Source of the DNA: Nymphaea colorata
Taxonomy: Eukaryota; Streptophyta; Magnoliopsida; Nymphaeales; Nymphaeaceae
NCBI RefSeq assembly: GCF_008831285.2
Contig: NC_045138.2
Location: forward strand, 36,013,115-36,077,114
Direction of reading: 5' to 3'
DNA length: 64,000 nt
Part shown: positions 46,774 to 59,994 of the stretch, piece by piece
Position numbering within the stretch: the stretch's first letter is position 1
Layout: each line of letters starts with the position of its first letter
Notes under the pieces: generated by a model
The model's input: the letters and a program-made list of their open reading frames with translations, nothing else
Database searches by the model: none
Told to the model about the DNA's origin: nothing
Position numbers and translations under genes: made by a program

Positions 46774-47493
46774 ATGGAAGTAGATGAAAAAACTGAAAAG
46801 TCTCCATCTGGGGATCAACTTATGCAATGGAATCAATGGCAACTATTGGATTCCATTCTTCCAACTGGTGGATTTGCTCATTCTTACGGTCTTGAGGCTG
46901 CTGTGCAAGCAGGTATGGTTCTTGGGCCGGAAGATCTCAAAACATACATAATCCAAATATTAGAGAATACAGGTAGCCTGCTGCTCCCTTTTGTGAATAA
47001 AGCAAACAGGTTTCCTGATCTGGAGACATCGTCCCTGCTTGACAGAACATTGGAAGCAACTTTAACTAATGAAGTAAGCAGAAAAGCATCCGTTACTCAA
47101 GGATCAGCTCTCTTGAGGGTGGCTGCTTCCGTGTTTACTGAGTTGCCGATTCTTAAGAAAATGAGGGAACTGCTACTAAGTTCAGGAATCGTCTATGTTC
47201 ACCATGCACCAATTTTCGGGTTGGTAACTGGTCTCCTTGGCTTCGATTCAGCAACAAGTCAGCGTGCTTACATGTTCATGACGATGCGGGACATAATTTC
47301 TGCAGCAACAAGACTGAATTTGGTTGGGCCATTAGGAGCAGCAGTGCTGCAGCACCAAGTAGCTCAAGTGGCAGAAGGAATTGTGAGGAAGTGGCTTAAT
47401 CGGCCGGTTGAAGAGGCATGCCAAATAGCTCCCCTGGTTGATACTGTACAGGGTTGTCATGGGTATTTGTTTTCTCGGATGTTTTGTTCCTGA
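46774..47493 (+). CDS. UREF: Urease accessory protein UreF (single coding exon, 239 aa)
   Basis: The frame is open from the ATG at 46774 to TGA at 47491-47493. Residues 30-41 read PTGGFAHSYGLE, the UreF signature. The protein continues with the all-helical UreF body, including HAPIFGLVTGLLGF and RLNLVGPLGAAVLQH, and ends near VQGCHGYLFSRMFCS. Plant UreF is about 240 aa, so this is full length. UreF acts with UreD and UreG to load nickel into urease in the cytosol and is needed to use urea nitrogen. A leader intron is likely: the donor GTAAGT after TTATTTAGC near 45447 and an acceptor TTGGCAG ending at 46589 are good candidates. AATAAA-like signals follow near 47890. No defect is seen. Confidence 0.96.
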   Translation: MEVDEKTEKSPSGDQLMQWNQWQLLDSILPTGGFAHSYGLEAAVQAGMVLGPEDLKTYIIQILENTGSLLLPFVNKANRFPDLETSSLLDRTLEATLTNEVSRKASVTQGSALLRVAASVFTELPILKKMRELLLSSGIVYVHHAPIFGLVTGLLGFDSATSQRAYMFMTMRDIISAATRLNLVGPLGAAVLQHQVAQVAEGIVRKWLNRPVEEACQIAPLVDTVQGCHGYLFSRMFCS

Positions 47494-50400
47494 AGTGATT
47501 TGAAAGAGAAGCCACATAAATTCATTCTATCAATGTTCCCAACTGTAGATTGGGAAACTACATCAGTGCATTACAATTAAGGTAAAGTGAGGTACCCAGG
47601 CTACTGGACTTGCAACTAGTTTTGTTGGCCACCTTTAACACCAACCAGCGTCCTTTCAGAGGACGGACAGCCAAATAATGCAGATGTCCGCGTTATTGTG
47701 GAGTGTCCTGTTCCATTTAGCACAAACATGGGCCACTCGAGGCTGCATTTGTTACTGTTATTGGCATCCCAGGAAACAAACATGCTATAAGTTGCAAATG
47801 GGTTAGCTTGAAGACAGTTATTTTTTCTCTTATATCCTGCTTTTAAATAGACTTGTAAGATGTGTTTGAAGATGGGACAATTTTTACTTCAAAATAAAGT
47901 GCTTTCCTTCGAACAATGTAAAGGAAAACCATTCACAGCCAGTAGGCGCATAGCCTCTTTTTCGGTTAAAGACTGTGGCTGAAAAGTTGGTCCCGGAAAC
48001 AAGCCCAGCTTTCTCCCCGTGAAGAAATTTTCCACAATAAGGGGCGTTGGGTGGCTTCCTCAGGCCACCAAATGCAATATGTCCGAGACAACCCGTCTCA
48101 TATGTCTTGTAAATAGGAGGCTATCTCAATCACTCTCCAGACACGTGTGACCAGTTACAGTGTCATTTTAGAATAATAAAAGAATTGTTTGCCTCAAACA
48201 CTCAATTCTGTGTTTAATTGAGAAATTATTGTACTTTTAGGTTGGATATCTCATTTTGAGACATCCAGTTCATCCATTCAGACATGCCTTAGAATGCTCA
48301 CATGGCCATTGGGTGTCACGGATTGATGGACAGTACACCCTGCGTTAGACATTTTTCCAGGTGGAGTGTCAACGTTGTCTCAATCTTTTGTGTTATCCCA
48401 AAATACGGGACATGGAAGGTGAGATAGTAGGTATAAATTTACTGAGATATGAACCAATGTCATTGACACTTAGTATGGTGTTTGTTATACTATTATACTA
48501 CAAGGACAAAGGTGGTGCTAGTATACATCTAGACGCTTTGTCAAAACCAAAAAAGCACCACCTTAATATATTTAAAGTATTTTGGAGATGAAGGCAACCC
48601 TAGTTATCAGGGTAACAGTAACAGTGACACTATGATAGAACTGGAGATGCAAAATAAAAGTGTAAAACTTTTTCTTTACAGTTCAACCTTTTTAACTTAC
48701 ATTAACAATGTTTTAGAAGATAATATTGATATTAACCGTATCTTTCACTCTTCAAGTTGCCCCATCAAGCTTCCTGTTCCAACGCGAACCATATCAGATC
48801 CATGTAGCAGGTTCCCCTGCTAGCTAGGAAGTACCTTGAGCGATCATATAATAAAATAAAATCCCTTTCCGTCACAACCCAAGTTTTTGACATCAAAGTT
48901 TTTTTTTTAAAATAATAACAGAAGCAATTGAGTCTTACCCTACCAAAAAAAAGCGTAAGTAATGATCAAAAGACAACCAAATCAAACACTAATAAAACAT
49001 AAAACACTATTTTAAGTGACACCCTTTTTGGTCTCACACAAAGTTACTTAGACTCAAACAACTGAAATGTCTACAAAGCTCAAACTCGACACAATGTCTA
49101 AATCGCCAATGATGGCTCATCACAAAGATTGAGAATGTCAATCATGTAGATCACGATCTCTCAAGAACTATCTATAGAGATAGAAAGACGGGTTAAATTT
49201 TTCTAAGTACGGGAACATGTTCTGACAAAATAAATATACAATTATGTCAAACAAAGCTATACAATAAGTCATGACCTATATCAATAAGTAGTTAGATTCA
49301 TAATGCATTTTTGATGTAGAACTTACTATCGTAAGTGAGTTATACTGGACCTTCATGTATTGCAGGATTTCAATGGTAGTCCATTAGCAATGAACATGAT
49401 CATTGTGATGAGCAATCAATACAAGACCCTGTGTGCACAAAACAAGACAAAACAACACAAATTTTCACTAGGTGATCCACATAGATTGATGGTAACCTGC
49501 AGTGAAGCATCCCAAGGTATCCTAGATCGTCGTTGTAACAGCAAAGTCATATTGCTGGTTTCACTCACAGTAGTAGATTGGGCCCTCTAGAAACCCGGGT
49601 TGAGGGACCATGAGACGGCTTACTCTTCAATAAAAAAATATATAATAAAATCTCAAGCCCTTGTGGTGTCCAATATTCTGCAATATAAATAGAGGAGCAT
49701 TGCAAATGCCTACGATGCTTTGAAATAGTAAGTTTAACTAGACCTATTATTATATTGAGTATATTGTTTACATACATAAATATATGCATCCCTACTTTAC
49801 ACTTTCGACTTTTCTGGTGGAATCGTTGGACTGTATGTTATCGAGAGCTCATCTAGATGAGCAAGCATTTGAATGTATCAAGAAAGGTTTCAGGGTTCAC
49901 AGCTTTTGGTTATTTTGTTATATTTTACTCACACGTTTACATGCTTCAAGACATGAAGTACTGTGCTTCCATAATTTCATGGATTTTTTATTATTGCCGG
50001 GGAGAGCGGGAGGATTAAGCAATTGACATAAGTTAAAGAGTACCCTTAACAGTAAATTAGATTTTAAAAATTAATTTTTCAAACAAAATTCTTTTAGACA
50101 AAGTAAATTGAAAAGTAGACATGGATAATTAAATTAAGCAGATTCGCATGGGATTGGCACCAGTGACGCAGAGACCTAAAGGGAAAGGGAGAGGGAGATG
50201 GTGACCTGCACCCCACGATGTTGCCGCTTCCTTTTGTCAAGAAAGCAAGATTTTCCTGTTACGAAATGCCAACCCGTCGCTCTCTTGGCCTCTCTCTTTC
50301 TCTCTCACTACGTCAAAGCTACTGACAGATGATTGAGACAATCTCAACATGGGGAGCCCCTGAGGAGTTCCGGTCGGTAGTCTAACCGGAGCTTCAGAAA

Positions 50401-53400
50401 CTACAACACGTAGGTGTTGATATTAAGCGGTCGCTTGAGAGATGATTACGAACGTTATCTTCCTCGATCTAACTGACAATGACCGCTTCCCTGCACCTTA
50501 ACCTGCACGTAAGCTAGTCTTGCAGAAGATCAAGATGACAGAGTTAACCACAAGTTATGCTGTGCTTTCAGAAACGCGTGGTAACCTTGAATTTTCATCC
50601 GAATTATCGGTTAAAGCTAAAGTCGATCGAATGAAGTCAGAAGCTAAGGTTGCCGAGGATTTTAAAACTAGAGAACGTATCTATCAGTTACATCAAGCAC
50701 CACAAAGCTGTATCGATCTTTAGACTTCAATCATAAACTCGGTGGTGCCTACGCCTGCTATTTCTAATCACCTGGTGCATCTTATGAGATGTTTCTTTTT
50801 CCAGAGCATTGTGGACACCTACGATGCTTTCGAATAGTACTCGGTGAAGGGTTTGAAGCTCTCATTTCACTGCAGCTTCTTCCTCAATAGGAACTTTACC
50901 AATTTGATGGAGACGCACAAGGGGGAATGGAACTAGAACAAAGGAAGTTTGATTAATGCACTTTTTCTTGAGATTGGCGCCAGCACATTGAATCAGGTCG
51001 CAAATGCAAATGGGTCGAATCTGATTTAAAGGTTTCTTTATTTTTAGCTGCACAAGATACAAACCAGCAAATTCCCCTTGATCCCGACATTTGCATCCGC
51101 ACCCTTAATTTTTTTTTTTTTTTCTTTGTTGAGGGGCATTTCCTATTTTATGTAAAGGTATTCTTGTCGTTTTAAAAAAAAAATTAACCTTTTTCAATTT
51201 TGTCCTTATAGTGGAGTCCCCTTTTTTTCCTTCCTTTTAACTTGGCTCATAGCATTTACGTCATGAGTACCCACAGATTGAATCAAAGCCGATCAGCAGA
51301 GCCAGTTGACACCAAAAGGTGAGGACATAAGATGAAAGGCGGGCGGGTGCGGCCGAGCCAGAGGCATCGAAATTGAGTAACTTTAGCCAAAAGTGGGCGG
51401 CGATACATACCCATTGGGCGTCATCAAATGCAACTTCATGTGTTGAAGACAAGGTTTTGGATGATAATAGAGGGAATGAAGATCAAGAAGTGGTGGCGGA
51501 GTGGGTGGGATAGCTTTTTCTTTTCTTCTCTTCCTCTTCCTCTCTCTGCTTTAGCTCGGTGGATCGACGTATGAGGGTTTCTTTCCCCTTTTGCTTTATG
51601 AGAGTTGCATTTGGAGTCTCCCGACCCCAGCCATCCATCCATACATCACAATAACGAAGGCAGTCGGGACGGCCATCTGATCTGATCTAATGGGCGCAGC
51701 CATCGTTCCTTCTCCCCCAATGCACAAGCTTCCAATTCATCAGATCAAAGCCACGAGTAAAAGGAAAGAGAGAGACGGTGGCTCTTTCCTATTTTTAGGG
51801 TGGATCTCATGGATTGCTGAGAGTTGAAAAAAATAAAGAGTGCCGTCATGTGGTGGGCATGGCTTGTGAGGCAGCGTATTATGGGGGTCCGGTCAAGGTG
51901 GGTCCCACATGACCCTTGGGAGCTCCTTGTTTTGGAGGCCAGGGGAACTCATGAAACCAAACTTTTTCTTCTCTCTCTCTCTCTCTCTTCATTTTCTCTC
52001 TCTTCTCCCTGTTGTTCTATGGTTCTTTATTTATCTTTGTTTTTTGTTTTTTTACCGTCTTTTGTTTTCTTGGTGACTACTCATCACCCATTTTTTATTA
52101 ATGAATTCCTCGGATTTTCTTTTTTTTTTTTTTTTCCTTTTAACTATGAAAAAATTAAACAGTTAAAATACAAAATCAAATAATAGACAAAAATTACAAA
52201 TACCCACTTTGCATTTTAGACCTACAAAATCGCCATTTAAGTTTTCTCCATAACTTTCAAATAAAAAAATGAAATTTGAATGGCAATTTACAAAATTTCT
52301 CATTTCAAAAGCAACGTGTAGAAAATAAAATAAAAAATCAAAATTAAATGATAGAAAGAAAAATCTCCAGCAGTCAACTAAACTTGACTACAAAGGCAGA
52401 CTCTCACTTAAACTCTCGGACAAACGTCTATCTTCGAACTCGGGTCAACCGTGGATTCAGCTGCAAAGCGAGCCCCCCTCACTACCTATTGAGATGAAGT
52501 TTTTTTTTTTTTTTTGATTTGTTAAATATTTAATTTTCGAGAGGAGCAATTTTACAAACTATCCTTCTAATTTTTCTTTTTTTTAATCTGTATGCAATGT
52601 TTTGAAAAATTACAGGAAAAAACAAGAAAAGCTATTGTTAGGTCTAAAACGTTAGGCGGTCATAATTTGGCAGCCAGCGCTTTTGCAATTGTTTTCTAAA
52701 TAATAACATTCACATTTATTGCAGCTGCCATTGACAACAAAAGAAGGTTCCTGTTTTGCAACTGTAAACCATATATTCACACCTCCCTCAAGCTGTTGGA
52801 TCTGCACGATAAATCATAAATGTGCTCGGCTATTCCTTGGTTTCGCAGATTCTTTTACTTCTCCCCATTCCTCTTTCCTTCTCCGGTGAAGATCCCCTCT
52901 CGCTTGTGGGCATCTGCACGACAGAAATAATTTTTCTTAAGAAAAGTTCTTTGACCCATCACAGAACGTCGGAAAGCACGCCGATCATTGAAGAGCAAGG
53001 GACAGAGATTAGTATTTCTTAGTCATGGGCAGTCTTGAGACCAAAATTGAAGTGGAGGGGAACCAACTTCCGAGCAGCTCTATACGTAGAAAAGGAAAGA
53101 TGAAAAAGAAGAACTGGACCAAAATATTTCTTCAAATGTTCAGTTTCTTCCAATACGATACGAGGCATGTTCTAAAATAGCTAAGCATATTCCTCAAAAC
53201 ACCAATCTCACAGGAAAAAAAAAAGAAAAAGTAAATTCATACAAAGATCCTACACATATGCTTTTCGCTTCCATAAATACTCATGAATGCTAACAAAATA
53301 TAATATATAGCCTATGCAATGATATTATGGTCGTATACGGTTCTGTTTGGATGCCATCTTCCAAAAACGATGTTTTAGGAAAACCAGATGTTTTGATAAC

Positions 53401-56400
53401 TTGCTATAGGACATGGTTTGCAACACAATGATATTATGATGTATGTAATAAGAAATAACTGCAGTTTTATAGGTGTTTTTCATTACAATGTTGACAAAAA
53501 ATTAATGGGAAGTTAACTACAGGTTGTGATGAGCAATCATCAAATGATACATTCGTGATCTAAATGAACGTTAGTTCCTTTTGTAAGTAATCGTATTCGT
53601 GATCTGGAGCGCATTATAAGAAATCTTCAAATCTAAGATGTGTTTACATCTTAGAGGTGAAGAATGAAGATGCAAATACATCTGAAAAGGGGTGGGTGTA
53701 ATAAGTTCCTTTCTTTTGAAGTTAGATATGTCTAAGCATCCTCGGTTAGAAATGCTTATGAATGAAGGGAATGTAAATCTAAAGGTGGAACATAACTTTT
53801 TTTATATGACATTGAATATGTAATAGTTTTTGTAGCTTTGGCATTAAATATATAAATATATCCGAACACGAAGCAATTTTTCGTGGCCTAAATAAGCATG
53901 GCATATTCAGTTTCATAAGCTCATGGTGATCTTCATACAACTCATGAGTGATGCACAACCTGCCTTTCCGTTCACGTGATATGTCTGGGAATCTTGTGAG
54001 AGATTAGTTTAGGCTTGATTCTTACGTACATACAGCATTTCTTTTCCGAAGAGGCTTTTGAAGAAAAGGAGATGGTAAAGAGATTCCGCCTCATTCAAGA
54101 GTGTTGAGAAATGGAAACCAAACCAAGAGGTTTGTTCACATTATATGTTGACTTCTTAAATTTGTAAATGTGGAGCTAGCCTTGCAGAAGGCATCTCCAA
54201 CACGCAATAAGCTTCTTATACCATTTTTGTGTACCTATTGCTAACTATGGACTACCAAAAAGTGCAGTGTGAACTCATGGGATGGTTGAGGTGCCTGAGG
54301 GGCATAGCTATTGCCGGAACGGTGAAGAGTTTGATCATCAGTTTGATTCCTGTAGGTCCTTTTCATGCTTGGTTGACGGATGTCCGGGTTAGACTCAGAT
54401 CTTACAGTTGGATCAATATTTTTCTGGTGTTTACATTTGACATGACTTGTTTGGACTTTGGAGCATGCCTAACGTACCTTCCATAAACCCAAAAGAGAAA
54501 AACTTGATCAAACTTTCACTCATGAATCGAGAGTTTGCGCCAGTGAAAGCCTTTTCTGCCACTACGATTTTTTAATTGTGCGTCACTGTTGCCATTTTTG
54601 CTGTAGACACATAAAAAAAAAAAAAAAGTTTAGAATTGCTGCAGAAGCCAACCTAATCAACCACGGTCTGGGTCTGCTCCTTCCTTTCTGCATTCAATCG
54701 CAAATGCGGAAAGATCCAGCTTCCATTCCGACTTCACATAAAAGCTGCGACCTGTTTGACGATTAAAGAAGTTTTTTCATGATCATTAATCTCACAAATC
54801 TGAAACCCTGTGTCGAAAATCTTCCCGAGCATGTGAGGATCTCTCATCTTATCTCGCCTAAAATCCAAGACGAGAGGATCATCATCGGATCCAACCATCC
54901 CCAGGTGTCAAACATGTTTTTTTTTTTTTTTCCTTAAATAAAACTAATTTTATACTTCAAAAATAGGTCAGCCACATGAAACTGTAAACCCACTGTCCTC
55001 TGGAAAAAAGCTGACAAAAGGAAAAGAGCTCCATGCAAACACAAAAAACAGGATTTTTTTCGCGTTTTCTATTACTGTTTTTCTTTTTCAAGATTTTTCA
55101 AAGGAAAGCAACTTTATGGTATTATAAGCGAAGAAAAAAAAAATCTCCCCGTTTAAAACCCATAAATGATATTTATGACTATGCTGAGGCCGCCCAGCAT
55201 GTTTGGCTTTACATAACTCAACTTATGCAACAAATAGAAGGTGCCCAAGCAAACCCGCATCTCCAACGCTGATGTCAGTCCGATGGTGAATTTATGAAGC
55301 GATTGCCGGAGCACTTCACCAATGAAGAACACTTCACATGAAAGTGGTTAATTTACACACTAGGAATGCACCAACTTTTTCCCTGAGTTCTAGATTGATA
55401 TATCAAGTTTTCTTTTTATTTTGTGTATGCGCTACCATATCTGGATCTGGACTCTGGATTTTAACTCGAAGCCGTTTTCCCGTCAGCTTTATATCGAACC
55501 AGTGAAGTACCCACCAGCGAATGGACTAGGATTTCCATTTAGAGATTCCTGTGGCTGTGAAAGAAGCCAAATTTACACTACATGTGAAGCTCTAACCCAT
55601 TGAGATAGCTGCCGCAAAGACAGCTTGACGTGCATTACTTTGCCCTAAAGTAGCAAATGCCACCAAGAAAAGCAAGTAGCAGTGCTTCACATACATGGAA
55701 TTTCCTGCATTTAAGTTTCTAAAAAGCAAGAACCAGGCCGAGTTTGGTGATATGGTCAAGATACGAAGTTGAGTATCCAATTCAAACTCAAAATATTTAG
55801 GAAACCCGTCTGTGGCAATGGAACGCCATGCTTTATAGACATTATATATAGATGTTTTTCATGCAAGATAATCCAATAATATACCACCCATCCAGTTCTC
55901 GTATGATGTGATTGTACATGTGAGTGCACAAAAGAAGCAACGACGATGACGGGCCATATGATGTGATTGCTCATGTGCTTTCAAGTGAGAAACCTCATGA
56001 ATTTTGGTTTAACATCTGCATTTGCATCATGTCCACGCCCTCTTGATAATGCCTTGATGTGACCTACGCGTTATGTCTCTTTATTCATCGTCACTATGGC
56101 TCTAACTCTCATGGTTACGTTGACAACATACATTTGTCATTTGTTCTGTTTTTCTCTGCATTCCATGGCCTCAACAACAAATATCAAATGAGTGAAATTC
56201 TAAATTAGCACATAAAACTAGAGCATGATTTGAACCTTCCTTTCTCTCTATTTTGCAGGATCCCAAGGACTTGTTTTGCTAAGTACGAGTCCGCGCTGAT
56301 GTTCTAAATAAAGGCATTTCTTTTTCTGTTCTCCACATGTCCAGCTCTCACTTCTATTATTTTTCTAGTTACTTCTTTTGGTGGCATCGATACATGATTA

Positions 56401-58188
56401 TGACTTAAAATTAATAATCCTTTTCAAGTATGACTCTAATGGGTATATATGAAAACTCGGAGGGATGAACATACAAGAGCCGAACCTTAATTTATACGTC
56501 TTGCTCTTTCTTTATTGTAACTTTGATTATGTGACAGCTTATTTCCACTTCTGTCGGCTAATTTATGTGGCTTGCAACACTATGTTGGCAGACTAAATGT
56601 ATGTATATCCAACTGCTGGTGTAAAATGGTATATTATTATAACTATCGAAATGTAATTTCATTTTTTTTTTTAAGTTTAAGATCGAAAGTTAGCCTACTA
56701 TGTGCTTCAACGGGGTTCATTACATTCTTATTAAGGCCAAGTCTCAATCAGAGGTTTCATGATATGTAAGCTATGACACATATGGGGAGGGCAGTTCGAT
56801 TCTTCACGATTTCACTCATTCTAAATCTAATAACATGCAGTACTTTATGCGATTGCCATTCTTAGCATACTTTTATAGAATCTTTCTTCGGGCTTAGGAA
56901 TTGAAGGCTCGGGAAATCTTTTCCTCTTCGAGGACGCAATGCATGTTAGTGGAGATATTTTTTTTATAAGTGAATAATCGGAAACTGTTTGTATACATGG
57001 TCATCTATAAGCTTGCAGAAGTACTTTTGGGGAATCACAATCTCTTTAGCTTTTTTGATCTTATTAGACCGTGTAAATGCAATCTGCATTACTGATTTAA
57101 TATAAGGATTAACTTTGGATTCTTCTTTTCACAGTTTCTTTGTTTGACATAATTTATACAAAACTGGGTCAGTTTTCAAGCACACTTGAGATGAATTTCA
57201 TCAACTCAAGATCTCATTCTCCTCAAGTCGAATGTCTATTTGCCATATCGACGTAGTCAAACTGGATCAAAACAACTTTACAACCATAAAAACTTATTGG
57301 ATCAATGGTAGGCATGGCCAGATCCAGCCGCAAAATTTGAAGTAATAATGATATCATAATACTTGTATGCATTGACTCTAGGAACGCCTCAATCCTCAAA
57401 TTGTTCAATAAATGTTCAGAACTCTGGTCATGCTTGAGGGAAGAGAGAGTGTGTGCGTTTGGAAAACAAAATATCATTCAAGAATTACCGCCAATCATAT
57501 TAAAGACAAAATGATAGAGGAGACATTTACTACATTCTAAAAATAGGTGCATCACACGGTATTCTGGACAAGGGGATCCTGGTTTCCACTTATAAAAGAA
57601 AAGGAGACCACAGATAAAAGGAGGAAAAAAGGATCCCAGAGCCCATCTGATTTTGACACGCTTTACCGTTTTGTTTTTTAATTGAATTTGGAGCTTGGAA
57701 AGATGAACGAAGGTTAAAACTTTAAGCGATGTGAGCCGAGACTTTGTCGGCCACCGGTTTGATACTTTTTGGTAGAGAAGGTGCTTTTCTAAATAATCGC
57801 AAGGAGCCGAAAATTTAAGAAAGAAGATGGCACCTCTTGATTGGGTGGAAAATTGATGATGGGAGGAAGAAAAGGAAAATAGAGAAAGGAATTAAAGATT
57901 AATAAGCACCAGTCGGGGAGAGCCGATTTTGTTTTTGAAATGGCCGGGCTCGTTTCCTCTCAGGGTGGAAAGTCTCTAGAGATGGAGAGGGGTCCAGAGG
58001 GAGACCATGAAATTTGAGAGAGGGAGGAAGTAGGAAAGAGTGAAGAGGTGGGGAGGAGATTGCCGGAGCTTTTCTGGAGGTACGGAGGAGGAGAGGAGAT
58101 TGCCGGAACTTTTCTGGAGGTAAGGAGGAGGAGGGGGAGGAAGGGGGTCAGTCTGCGCCGACGGCATGTTCAGAGGTCTCGGAGCCGC
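47494..58188. other. Long intergenic region without a supported gene
   Basis: About 10.7 kb. The first 400 bp should include the UreF 3' UTR. The rest is AT-rich with homopolymers. It holds the second copy of a dispersed repeat (51970-52380) and a small similarity, CCTACGATGCTTT, shared by about 49708 and 50819. An unrecognised 67-codon frame at 50520-50723 has charged, helix-like content but no start context or partners. From about 57960 the sequence becomes purine-rich and leads into the GAMYB promoter. I see no tRNA and no transposase. Confidence 0.6.
51970..52380. repeat. Dispersed AT-rich repeat, copy 2
   Basis: Diverged match to 43801-44260 in the same orientation (see there). It includes TTCTTGGTGACTACT, TTAATGAATTCCT, CCATTTAAGTTTTCT and AATTTGAATGGCAATTT. 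A CT-rich run marks its left end. Confidence 0.6.
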
Positions 58189-58195
58189 TATAAAA
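58189..58195 (+). promoter_or_regulatory. TATA box of the GAMYB-type gene
   Basis: TATAAAA lies in a GC/purine-rich promoter. A long CT-rich leader begins about 25 bp downstream, and the first coding exon lies 1.8 kb further on. Confidence 0.65.
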
Positions 58196-58214
58196 TTACC
58201 CTCGCTCTCTCTTT

Positions 58215-58313
58215 TCTTTCCCTTTTTCTCTTCCTCCAAGATTTTCTCGCGCAAAACTGCCCTCCCAAAGTTCTTTTTTCTTCGCATAGCTTTCTCGCGG
58301 CCTGCTTTCCTTG

Positions 58314-58351
<38 letters not shown>

Positions 58352-59962
58352 GCGTGGACGAGCGAGCGCGCATACAGATTCCTTTTTCTCTTTCTAGAGA
58401 TTAGGGTTTTCCACTCCGGTATATCCGGGGGATCCCTGACCTTTCGTCGAACGATTGGCTCTCTCTCTTCTCTCTCTATCTCTCGGATTCCTTGCCTATA
58501 CGCGTCTGAATCGCTCGGAGTGACGTCACAGTGGGTGTTGTGTTCCTCAGAGACGGAGGGGCCTCCTTTCCTTTTTTGGGATTTGGGACCTCTCCGATGG
58601 CGGTCATCTTGGCATTGGTCCATGGGATCAGATGCACAACCCCGTGGTAGTAGGGGTTTGGGCTACTGCTTTCCTGCCTTCGTGCGGTGCTCGCTTTCTG
58701 AGGGGATCTACTCTTTCGTCGTTGTGGATTTTGAGCTCTCAGGAGGGGAAGTCGCTTTTGTACCTTGTTAGCTTCGCGAATTGTGGTGATTCTCTTTTTC
58801 GGGTTTCTGGGAATTGGGTGCGAGAATGGGTTGGTTTTTGTTCTGTTTTTGTGTTTGTTTTTTTTCTTTTCTCTCTTGGGTGGTTTTCCCGCATAATTTA
58901 GGTTTTTCTTCTTCTTTTTTCTTTTATGTGAAGATCGAAGGAGATCTTTGTGGGTTGGTTCTTCTTTGTTGAAATCCTCTCGAGTTCCTCCAACCGTCTT
59001 CACTTCGTCTGCATGGTGAATTTCATCCATGGTGATATCGCGTGATGGGAAGTGGAATTGTGGTCTTATTCGATTACGCTTTCCCTTCCTCAATGTGTAG
59101 AGGGATCGAAACTTAGGAAAGTTCTTTTCATGTTTTAGTTGCTCTCTGTAAGTTTTTAGTCATTTTGGTAGCTAAGTATGGGAAAGATTCTATATGTTTT
59201 TTCCGGTGATCCTTCGTCAAATTTGGCCTCCTTGTTCTATTTTTGTGTAGGCATATAGCATAATGAATACTATATATGAGATTTCTGAGTATGGGTCTTT
59301 GTGCTTGCTGCTTTCTCCTTGTTTGTAAGATTTGAGGCTGTAATCTTTGTTCTGGTTCCTGATTCTTCTCTGAAACGATGGAAACTTCTAGTCCCGCCTT
59401 TAACCTAACAGATGGGCTTCTGGTCTTTGTATCAGTTGTCTCAAATTGCGGAGTTGTTCCAACGAGAACACATTTTAACTCTTCAGCATCTTATTTTGTG
59501 AAGAATACGATATATTAATTATCCTTATATGTTAATTGTTATTTAGGCTTTTATAAATAACTACTTATTCTGCTTTTCTCATTGGATTTCAGTGGCATTC
59601 AGATCGAACTTGTTGTTGCTTGCTTGCTGAAGAATCTGGAGATTTGTTGTAGCATTGATCTTGATCGCCTGTGTTTGGATCTATCGGCTGCTTTTTATCT
59701 GGTATGGAGGTTGGGAACTGAAACATTTGCAACCATTATGTTACCTGACAATGATCTCATTCATTTACGAAGACTTCTTTGAACTTTTTTTGGTTCAGCT
59801 GTTGACTTCTATTCGAGTTTCTCTTATTTTGCGATGGATACTGCTTCTCATCCATGTTACATGGGCATGAAATATTTGATCATTAAAATGATGAGTTCGA
59901 TCTTAAGTTTATTCATTGTTGAATCCTTAGAATGATGTTCTTTCGAATTTATCTTCTCTTAG
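58215..59962 (+). other. GAMYB-type gene 5' leader with CT-rich exon and probable introns
   Basis: The leader starts with CT-rich sequence and a 31-bp CT microsatellite (58319-58349). A telo-box-like TTAGGGTTTT lies at 58401. Likely UTR splicing: an acceptor TTGGATTTCAG near 59592, a donor CTG before GTATGG near 59701, and a final acceptor CTTCTCTTAG at 59953-59962. Upstream ATGs occur but no protein is supported. Exon limits are inferred from motifs only. Confidence 0.5.
58319..58349 (+). repeat. (CT)15 microsatellite in the GAMYB leader
   Basis: Uninterrupted CT run about 125 bp after the TATA box, inside the inferred first leader exon. Confidence 0.95.
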
Positions 59963-59994
59963 ACTGTGTAGCTGGTGCAGGAGTGGGTCAAGAC

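Noticed and set aside
50520-50723. 67-codon frame with charged, helix-like content
   Set aside because: No homology that I recognise, no promoter, and no conserved partner; too short to support.
57976-58771. Long open frames on both strands (about 200 codons each) over the GAMYB promoter and leader
   Set aside because: They consist of CT/GA-repeat translation (Ser/Leu or Arg/Glu runs) and overlap each other. The region reads better as promoter and leader.
59932-59994. N-terminal extension of the GAMYB protein from an upstream ATG
   Set aside because: A good splice acceptor ends at 59962, which puts that ATG in an intron. Family members start close to the 59995 ATG.
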